Part shown: piece after piece, positions 56,077 through 64,000 of the stretch
How positions within the stretch are numbered: position 1 is the first letter of the stretch
Layout: each line of letters opens with the position of its first letter
Source: Culex pipiens pallens
Taxonomy: Eukaryota; Arthropoda; Insecta; Diptera; Culicidae
NCBI RefSeq assembly: GCF_016801865.2
Contig: NC_068939.1
Coordinates: 140,373,821-140,437,820, forward strand
DNA: 64,000 nucleotides
Direction of reading: 5' to 3'
Translations under genes and position numbers: made by a program
The notes under the pieces: model-generated
What the model was told of the DNA's origin: nothing
Seen by the model: the letters and a program-made list of their open reading frames with translations, nothing else
The model's database searches: none

Positions 56077-57544
56077 ACTTAATCCACCTATGTGGTTGGT
56101 GCCTTCCTCACTCTTTTCCAACAATGGGTGATATGTGATATGATGGGTTTGGACACAAATTTCGTCTAATTTCGTTAAGTTCCGGAATACAAAAAAACAC
56201 ACATATCACTCAAGGGCTCATAAGTTGCATCATAAGTGGTCAGAACTCGAGATAGGGTTGCCAGATCATCAATGTTTTAGGCTCGTTGGAAAAGTCTTTT
56301 GACTACCTAACCAACGATGGGTCGGATTATGGATCCGGACATTGTTTACATACATTTAAGTGAGATCCGGCTACAAAAAAAGTGCATAAATATCACTTAA
56401 GTGGTCAGAACTCGAGACAGGGTTGCCAGATCTTCAATGTTTTATACTCGTTGGAAAGGTCTTTTGATTACCTAACCAACGATGGGTTGGATGATGGATC
56501 CGGACATTGTTTACATACATTTAAGCGAGATCCGGCTACAAAAATAGTGCATAAATATCACTTAAGTGGTCAGAACTCGAGACAGGGTTGCCAGATTATC
56601 AATGTTGTAGACTCGTTGGAAAGGTCTTTCGATTACCTTATCAACGATGGGTCGGATGATGGATCCGGACATTGTTTACATACATTTAAGTGAGTTCCAG
56701 CTACAAAAAAGTACATAAATATCACTTAAGTGGTCAGAACTCGAGACAGGGTTGCCAGATCTTCTATTTTTTTTACTCGTTGGAAAGGTCTTTTGATTAC
56801 CTAACCAACGATGGGTTGGATGATGGATCCGGACATTGTTTACATACATTTAAGTGAGATCCGGCTATAAAAAAAAGTGCATAAATATCACTTAAGTGGT
56901 CAGAACTCGAGACAGGGTTGCCAGATTATCAATGTTTTATACTCGTTGGAAAGGTCTTTTGATTACCTAACCAACGATGGGTCAGATGATGGATCCGGAC
57001 ATTGTTTACATACATTTAAGTGAGTTCCAGCTACAAAAAAGTACATAAATATCACTTAAGTGGTCAGAACTCGAGACAGGGTTGCCAGATCTTCAATGTT
57101 TTATACTCGTTGGAAAGGTCTTTCAATTACCTAACTAACGATGTATAGCATGATGATGTTTGGTTCAGTTTACTGCCATTTATTCAACTTCTGAAAATAT
57201 GCGAAAACACATTTTTATACATAACTTTTGAACTACTTATCGAAACTTCAAACAATTCAATAGCACCGTATGGGACCCTAAACCAAGTCGAATGCGACTG
57301 GTTTGGTCAAAATCGGTTCAGCAAGTGCTGAGAAAACTGCGTGACATTATTGGTCACATACACACACACATACACACACACATACACACACACATACACA
57401 CACACATACACACACACATACACACAGACATTTGTTCAGTTTTCAATTCTGAGTCGATATGTATACATCAAGGTGGGTTTTCGAGCTTAAAATAAAAAGT
57501 TCAATTTTGGAGCAGGATTATAGCCTTACCTCAGTGAGGAAGGC
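56077..57544 (-). mobile_element. GCCTTCCTCAC element with six 165-bp tandem units
   Basis: Reverse-oriented relative of 21536-22398. Tandem units start (GTGGTCAGAACTCGAG) at 56236, 56401, 56566, 56730, 56896 and 57060. Outer ends are CCACCTATGTGGTTGG and CCTTACCTCAGTGAGGAAGG. The unit number differs from the other copy (three), so the array expands or contracts. Confidence 0.82.
57355..57428 (+). repeat. (ACACACACAT)n microsatellite
   Basis: About seven 10-bp units inside the preceding element, at the position of the GTGT run in the copy at 21643-21675. Confidence 0.95.
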
Positions 57545-57599
57545 AAAAAATGATTTAAACGATTTATTGACAAAATACATGAAAATTTGACATAAAATT

Positions 57600-58020
57600 T
57601 CACTCAGAGTGTGTTTTTTGGAATTGCAAAAAATGTTGTATAGAACTCGTTGCATAAACTAATATTAGAAATGTTTCAAAAATTGTTTAGAGATTTTAAA
57701 TTTTCTCTACAAAACCCCCGATTTTGCTATTTTTTGTAATTGTTGATTTGTTTACCCATACAAGGCTCCACAAGCTGCCCATTAAAAGTGGTATTTTGAA
57801 AATCTGTATCTTTTGAAGGAATTTTCTGATCGATTTGGTGTCTTTGAGAAAATTCTAGGCATTGAGTTCTGATTCAGAAAAAAAAACAGTTCACGGATAA
57901 AATTGGCACTTTATAATTAACTTTTTTTAAGTTTTAGATTTGAAACTGTTAGATATGTTTAAGGGGACCAAAAAACGCAACTTTTGACCCATAGAAACCA
58001 CAATTTCCAAGGTGTATAAA
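57600..58020 (+). repeat. Decayed fold-back family C and other fragments
   Basis: GGAATTGCAAAAAATGTTGTAT (near 57620) recurs at 63480. From 57750 to 57900, CCATACAAGGCTCC and TTTTCTGATCGATTTGGTGT match family C. Confidence 0.55.
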
Positions 58021-58024
58021 CATA

Positions 58025-58187
58025 GGGAGCGTTCTTTTATTACGTAACGCAAAAATGTGTTTTTTGGGTCTCCTACTCGTAGCAAAATTTACATACAAAT
58101 TTAAAAAAAATGTTTGGAGCGTAACACGATTATCATTTCCCCCCCTTTTCCCCCAAAACGGAGTTACGTTATAAAAGAACGCTCCCT
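58025..58187. mobile_element. MITE with GGGAGCGTTCTTTTAT termini
   Basis: A 163-bp element with ends GGGAGCGTTCTTTTATTACG and its near complement (GTTATAAAAGAACGCTCCC). It contains a C-tract near 58138-58155. A scrap (GAGCGTCCGTTTATTACG) occurs at 23706. Confidence 0.82.
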
Positions 58188-58230
58188 TAACGTTTAACTT
58201 TTACTGAAAAGTTCTAGTTTTTCGTTTTTT

Positions 58231-58762
58231 GCCTTCCTCATGTTACTGAGGAAAGGCTATAAAATCACTCGAAAAATGAACTTCTCAATCAAACCTCCTA
58301 GACCCACCTTCATGTATACCTATCGACTCAGAATCAAATTCTGAGCAAATGTCTGTGTGTGTGGTGGGATGTTGATAAAAAAAATGTCACTCGATTATCT
58401 CGACATTGGCTGAACCGATTTTGTCCGTTTTGGCGTCATTCGATCCGTCTTGGGGTCCCATAAGTCGCTATTAAAAATTATGCAGTTTAGTTAAGTAATT
58501 CAAAAGTTATGCTGAAAAAACGATTTTAGCAAAAGTCCGGAAGATTGTAAAAATGGTGGTTTTTGTAAGAAAACCCGTCAAGCTATACATTTTCAGAAAG
58601 GTATTGTAAAGACATTTCCAACGCGTCCAAGATATTGAAGATCTGACAAATCTATCAAAAGTTACAAGCACTTAAGTGTTATTTACGCACTTTTTGCATT
58701 TTGGATAGCACCCTTTAAATGTGAGGAAGGCGCTAACCACCTAAGGGTGGATTAAGTAACGT
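58231..58762 (+). mobile_element. GCCTTCCTCATGTTACTGAGG element
   Basis: Same family as 35001-35712: left GCCTTCCTCATGTTACTGAGG-type end, then CTCCTAGACCCACC and CGACTCAGAATC. Right end GAGGAAGGCGCTAACCACC and AAGGGTGGATTAAGTAAC. No coding sequence. Confidence 0.72.
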
Positions 58763-58772
58763 TTTTTACTTA

Positions 58773-59140
58773 CACACCCAAAACTGGACAGCGCTCGTCC
58801 GAGAGAATAATGGACTCGAGTCGAGAGAATAGTGGTACCATTCACGGACAGAGAGAATACAGCTCGGGATGGGCGAGAGAATTTTTCTCTCGAGGATCAT
58901 CCGTCAAGCAAAAAAACCTAAAGTGTCGACTACGGGAATCGAACCAGAGACCTTTGGCAAACTAACCCATTGACTTAACTCATTTCGATGTATGACACTT
59001 GTTGAAGATTTATTGTTTCAATTAACGAATGAACACATTTGTTAGGATGATATGAGATGGTAGCATTATTCTTTCGATTTTGGCACTGAGCCCTCAATAA
59101 TTTTTGAGAGAACGATTCTCTCGACTCTGAATTTTGGGTG
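58773..59140. mobile_element. GAGAGAAT-rich element with tRNA-like insert
   Basis: CACACCCAAAACTG at the left and ATTTTGGGTG at the right form inverted ends. CGAGAGAAT words recur between 58800 and 58890 and, inverted, near 59110-59120. A minus-strand A-box-like and perfect B-box-like (GGTTCGATTCCCG) module lies at 58930-58985, probably a tRNA/SINE fragment. Confidence 0.55.
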
Positions 59141-59221
59141 CAGAAATTAATGGTGAAATATTTGTGAATTTTGAACGGTTTGTGATCTATTCGAATAAAA
59201 ATATTTTTCAAATTTTGGAAC

Positions 59222-60350
59222 CAACTCTAACATTTCAAAAGGGTCTTTTTATTTAATTTTAATTTTTGTATTTTTTAATCCGGCTGAAACTTTTTTTTGC
59301 CTTCGGTATTCCCAATGAAGCCAGTTTGCATCATTTGTTTGTCCATATAATTTTCCATACAAATTTGGCTGCGGCCATGCAAAAATCATGTATGAAAATT
59401 AAAAAATCTGTTTCTTTTGTAGGATTTTTTTTTTGATCCATTTGGGTTTGGGCAATGTTGTTGGCTTTTTTACTTTCATTTTTTAAATGGTTAAATTGAT
59501 GAAAATAACAATTTTTATGCATGTTTCTTATGTGAAATTGTCTCAGAAACACGAATATGATAGAATAATTACCAGAAAATGGGATCTGAGGGGCCCTCCG
59601 AGTAAAAATTTACAACCCAAAAATTCACTAAAAGTAAAAGTGTTTATTTAATATGTTAAACTGCCTTACCCAAAGCGTTCTCAGTTTCAAATGGTAGTCC
59701 CAGATGTCCCCTACAAGCTGCAGGTCGAAGCGAGTTGATATCTGGATGGAACATTTTTTTATTTGAGTTTGAAAATTATGCTATTTTTTCACTAAAACGC
59801 CAATAACTCCCTTTAGATTCAAACAATTGGGATGCTTTTTCCTGCATTTTATTGCATTTTTACAGCCCTTTTAGATGCATTTTAAATTTTGAAATTAAAT
59901 TGAATTTTGCCTAAGTTATAGCCTTTTTAAGATTTTTTACGTTTTTAAACCACCAAACTTTGTGTCCCGATTTGCCCCACTTCCCGTTGACCTAGAGTGC
60001 TCATATTTTGGCCAGATGCTAGTTTTATATGTACAAACAACCCCTGAAAATTTCAGGCAGATTGGTGAGGTCGATGCGAGATGGGTATGCTTTGCTCGTG
60101 GACTCGCTCTTAATTGAATTTGCAATCAAAAAGTACTGGAGTGAAATTTTGATAAAGTGCACCGTTTTCAAGTTAAGTCGCAGTTATTATTTTTTTTAAA
60201 TTAGTGCCCGTGTTGCCCACTTTTGAAAAAATAAAATTGAAAATCTAAGAAAATTTTCTATATTTTGTTTTTTTTTTCAAATTTTTAAATCAAGACTAAC
60301 ATTTCAAAAGGGACAAATATTCAACATTACACTCTTTTGAAATTTTAAAT
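59222..60350. repeat. Mosaic of decayed fold-back C fragments
   Basis: TTTAATTTTAATTTTTGTAT, CCGGCTGAAAC and CCATACAAATTTGGC (59242-59370) match the left end of family C copy 2. Positions 60120-60330 match its centre (AAGTACTGGAGTGAAATTTT, CACCGTTTTCAAGTT). The rest is AT-rich. Confidence 0.6.
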
Positions 60351-61651
60351 TTTAAAATTGCAAAAGGAAAAATCAAATAATTTAAGATTAAAAAGTTGCA
60401 TTTTTATACTATCCTTATCTTTTCTTAATAATTTATTTGCAATAGTTAATAAAAATAGTATGTTTTTTTTCTGCCGAATCTTACCAAAGGAATCTCACAT
60501 AAACTAAATCTCATAAAAAGAACATTAAATGCCACCCGTGGCTGCCCAAGCCATAAGGAAAATCATTCCAAACCCAAGTCGCCATAAAATGACCGGGTCA
60601 TTGGAGCGCATAAATTATCTAATAACCATAATATCACCGCCGATGGAACTGCTGCAGCTCCTCTTAATCAACAAATAAAATCTCCGCTTAAAACACTTCT
60701 CAGAATCAAACAAAACACTGAATTTATAACACTGCTGCTGCGCCATCTGATGCGAAAAATATGAGTCATAAAATTTACTATCGGCGTATTTATTGTTCCG
60801 TGTGTGCGAAGTGAGCAATGCTTTACGGACAGTTATGTAAATAAGTCGATTCAGATTTAATCTGTGAGTATTTTATAAGACTCACCCTTAAGGATGATCA
60901 CCATTCTGGATGATCTTTAAAGTGTCGTTAATTTTGGTAATAAAGGTCGCTTTTACTTCACCAACGCAGATTTCCACGAACTTTTCACTTCCAGTCTCAT
61001 ATATTATTCATTTTGCACTTTTAAACTGAGATTACACGAGCAACGTGACGTCTGTTTTTTTCTTCTGCTTCTTCAATTTTGCTACCGTGGAAGCGTGAAG
61101 GAAAATTCTCCACCTTGGAAAGTTTCCACGGCGCGGGCAAATTTCCGTCTCTTTTCACACAATTTATGACTCAAATGGTAATTAGCACAGATGATCTCAT
61201 GTTTTCGCTCATCATTTTCATCGCGAGCAGTTGTTATTTTTCGCGCGCTCCGCGTTGTTCAAACTCTGTGACGAGAGAGGGTGCATAGAGGGATTGGAGG
61301 TGGTCAAAAGTTACCAATTACAATTCCGCAAAATATCAGTGAATCAATTTTTTTCATCAAGAAATAAGCCAATTTTGACCAGCTTTTCTCGCTGTCCGCT
61401 CAGCATTACATTCACCTCAAGTAAGATGTAGTTTTCACGGTGATGACCTGTCGTCGCTGGAGATTGTGCTGGACTTGGTTACTGCTGCAGACCACCCAGA
61501 AATTTGTGAAAACCAAGCTGAGCCAAACGGGCTTGGCTGGCCAGCAAATCCATAGAAAGTGAAACCAAAATGGTGTAATAATTCATTAGATGAATGTATT
61601 AGTTTTGCGATTGTTTTTTGTTGGAGCCCTGAAATTTTTTAATTTACTTAC
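60351..61651. other. Unique DNA next to a candidate recursive splice site
   Basis: Positions 60530-61570 show no repeat match and have mixed composition. No plus- or minus-strand exon with both splice signals was found except the one at 61652-61687. Confidence 0.4.
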
Positions 61652-61687
61652 ACACGAGGTCATCGATGCCGTTTTAAATTTGCTTAC
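61652..61687 (-). other. Candidate recursive-splice exon 2
   Basis: Minus strand: CTAAT branch-point match about 27 nt upstream, pyrimidine-rich tract ending TTTTCAG (CAG at 61690-61688), directly followed by GTAAGC (61687-61682). A second donor GTAAGT starts at 61651. The 36-nt interval is a multiple of three and open in one frame only (VSKFKTASMTSC). Same layout and strand as 15716-15772, about 46 kb away. Not proven; could be cryptic or a microexon. Confidence 0.4.
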
Positions 61688-61690
61688 CTG

Positions 61691-62555
61691 AAAAGAAATA
61701 AAAAGAGAAAATATTAGAAGCTTGAAATTCAAATTAAAAAAAAAAAAAAACAATTCAATCACAAAAATATTATAAATTCTCATCAGATTCTTGCGAACAA
61801 ATGATGCCAAAAATAAAACAAACCAGTGATTTCGGTTATGAATGTTCGCGTCACTTGTTTATTACCTTCACCAAGATTTTTATTTCGGGTAATCACTTCA
61901 GTGCAGTGCTAACTGGTTTTTCAAGTCGAGGTGTAAGCTGCGATCTTTGACGAGGCCGTCCTGGGAAAAAAGGTTGCTCTTGTTTTGAACAGGTTTGTCT
62001 TTTCTTAAGAGGATACCATTTTAAAATCTTGGAAAAAAGAACTCTGAAAACTACTGGTCTCAAGGCATTTTATTTTATTTTAAGTGATAATGGTAAATAT
62101 CTATTGTAGAAAATGTGAAATTGTGCGAAAAATTTTAAAAGTGACTGTAAAAACATGAAAAAGCTAGAAAGACTTAAAATAATTATAGAGAGTGGTACGC
62201 CAAATTCTATCAGAAACAAACATAAAATAAACAAGAAAAACGCGAATAAAAATAATAAAAATGAAACAGGAAAAAATATTTAAAAAATAATCTGGACATT
62301 ACATGGATCAGTACTGTAAAGCGGATTTCCATTGATAAGATAGGGATGAATTAAAAATAAATTCTGGAATACTTTTTTAAAACATCCTATGCGCTATGGG
62401 TTTTCTATGAACATAGGACCTTTTGAAAAGATAAGCGAGAATGTTTATTCAACAAATATGCTGTATATCGTATGATATGACTCAAGAAATATTTGTTTGA
62501 AAAATGTTTTGGTGTTGGCCACACAACGTCCATGTACTAGTTTTGAAAATTTTTT
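61691..62555. other. AT-rich non-coding DNA
   Basis: Contains the A15-type run at 61737-61751 (the pyrimidine stretch on the minus strand) upstream of the candidate splice site. Nothing else recognised. Confidence 0.4.
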
Positions 62556-62559
62556 TTTT

Positions 62560-62760
62560 TTGCAATTCCGTCTTGAAACTTTTTACTTTTCTTGTCATTC
62601 TAGAATGACGAACATCCTATTCGTCTCTTCCAAAAATTAAAGATTCGAATAGAAACACTTTTCAAAATAAATGCTGAAAAGTTCTACTTTTCAGCACTGA
62701 AATGGATGCTGAAAAGTTGAACATTACGGCACTTGTTGTAAAAAGTAATAATTTTCAACA
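62560..62760 (+). repeat. GCAATTCCGTC(G/T)TGAAACT repeat, copy 2
   Basis: Collinear with 55900-56070 with a partial internal repetition of ATGCTGAAAAGTT. It stops where the inverted-repeat element at 62812 begins to be recognisable. Confidence 0.7.
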
Positions 62761-62811
62761 TTTTTTTTATTTAGGTGGTGGATAGATTAAATACGTGGAT
62801 ATTTGACTTAC

Positions 62812-63462
62812 AATCAAGGGTCCTGATTTTCAGTTCAATGAACAGAAACCACTCACTCATCGTCTATCCATTCCTCGCCTATTCCAAACCGCTAGCATTC
62901 ATGAGCGAATGAAATTCGCAAGCAGCCAGCGAGTGGACCGAACTGATCATTCTGCGAACAAATAGGTACATCGCGAAAATATTTGCCAACTCCGTCGCTC
63001 GACGACACTCACACACTAACATGCTCAGCGAAGAGCCATTCTCACAAAATGCCAGCGCGGCATTCTTTTCGTCTTCACGCCCTCGGTTTGCCATCAATTT
63101 GATTTTTTTCTTGGAGGAAGATTCTTTGAATGGTGTCTATAATGTTATGAAATCAAAATAAATGCACAATTTAATTGATAACATTGATTTTAGGCAACCC
63201 AATTCAATGAGTATAACGCAGCGCATCAGAGAAAAAATGTTTTCAGTTCAGAGTGATCGGAGACGTTCGGCCTACCTGCGCCGTTCGGAGACTGAGCCGA
63301 TCAGAGAGAAAAGGAGGTTAGAAAAGAGAGTGTTCAGGAGCGAATAGTGTGAAAGTGACAAACGGTAGAAATTCATCAGGGCAGTATCGCGTCGCCTGCA
63401 ATTTGTGCTTGCGAATGGAGTGGTTGATTTTGAGCAATCAGGACCCTTGCTTACAAATCCTC
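62812..63462. repeat. 650-bp element with GGGTCCTGATT inverted ends
   Basis: CAAGGGTCCTGATT and ACCACTC at 62815-62855 are complemented by GAGTGGTTGATTTTGAGC and AATCAGGACCCTTG at 63418-63450. The interior is of mixed composition, with an Arg-rich frame at 63162-63347 that I do not regard as a gene. The superfamily is unknown. Confidence 0.6.
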
Positions 63463-64000
63463 TCAAAAAATGAATTTCGGAATTGCAAAAAGTGTTGTAT
63501 GGAAATCGTTGCAAAACTTGATTTTTTCAGCACTCGTCGTGTTTATTCAACTCGGTGAACCTCGTAGGATAAATGTACGTCTCGTGCTGAAAAAAATCTT
63601 CTTTTTGCATCTTGTTACATAAACTACTATTTTTTCATTGTAACATTGAAGGACCATTTTTGTCCTTTATTGGCAATTCACTTGGAACAAACTTTGTGGG
63701 GCCTTTTCTATGACTAAAGAAGTTATTTTTAATTTTAATTCAATTTTTTTTATTAGTAAATAATCAATTTACAAATCCGTATTTCTTATAACCTAATAGA
63801 ACTTTGGAGTACCTTTAAACTATGATTTGTACTATAGTTCATATTGATGCAATTGGATATTCTAGCAATGGATTTGGCAAGAGAAGGAAAAATAAAAAAA
63901 TAAATCCTTTCAAACCAAAAATGGTACATAAATATTCGAAAATCTGAAACTTTTCATGGATGTTTTATTGATAGCAAAGTTGTAGGTATTGATGAAAATC
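63463..64000 (+). repeat. Repeat fragments at the right edge
   Basis: GGAATTGCAAAAAGTGTTGTATGG matches 57620. From 63655, GGAACAAACTTTGTGGGGCC, CTATGACTAAAG and AAGTTGTAGGTATTGATG match the left arm of family C, which continues beyond the window. Confidence 0.55.

Noticed and set aside
63162..63347. Arg/Ser-rich 61-residue frame preceded by TTTTAG
   Set aside because: Inside an element with inverted ends (62812-63462); a frame also runs on the opposite strand and no family is recognised.

Overview
The window looks like nuclear DNA from a culicine mosquito, most likely Culex (pipiens/quinquefasciatus group). It is AT-rich and eukaryotic. It is packed with miniature inverted-repeat elements, long fold-backs and tRNA-derived SINEs, some with two tRNA-like modules in the style of the Culex 'Twin' SINE. 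I found no protein-coding gene, rRNA gene, convincing functional tRNA gene or bacterial-type feature. The species is inferred from repeat style and is not proven.

Layout. 1-9.7 kb: CpG-containing unique DNA, an interrupted fold-back carrying a solo LTR, an old 0.3-kb duplication, pogo-like ends and a 786-bp tRNA-headed retroposon. 9.7-18.5 kb: nested fold-backs, including a 1.59-kb hairpin with Transib-type ends. 18.5-24.5 kb: unique DNA, small MITEs and two SINEs. 24.5-33.5 kb: one 9.03-kb structure bounded by TA, with near-identical 1.1-kb inverted arms. It encloses a 3.05-kb (AATTTAAG)n satellite, SINEs and an exon-like 79-bp segment. 33.5-45.9 kb: a 2.4-kb pogo-like element built of inverted tandem arrays, a small hAT MITE and more fold-backs. 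45.9-58.8 kb: unique DNA, a Tc1-like element, a 1.58-kb hAT-type element with GAGC-rich ends, a CpG-rich fold-back and tandem-repeat elements. 58.8-64 kb: repeat fragments and unique DNA.

Many boundaries are firm because the sequence holds its own control: an uninterrupted paralogue (empty site), an intact target-site duplication, or both. This supports the solo LTR (5 bp), the Transib-like hairpin (5 bp), two hAT elements (8 bp each) and a SINE (9 bp). Three retroposons have 22-, 23- and 25-bp duplications.

The likeliest host-functional signals are two minus-strand sites, at 15772/15773 and 61687/61688. At each, a strong 3' splice site abuts GTAAG, and a GTAAGT donor lies 57 or 36 nt downstream with the interval open in one frame. 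This is the layout of recursive-splicing exons. With no ordinary exons in 64 kb, it suggests the window lies inside a very long intron of a minus-strand gene. This is inference and needs RNA data. Percent identities and copy numbers are by eye; no searches were run.
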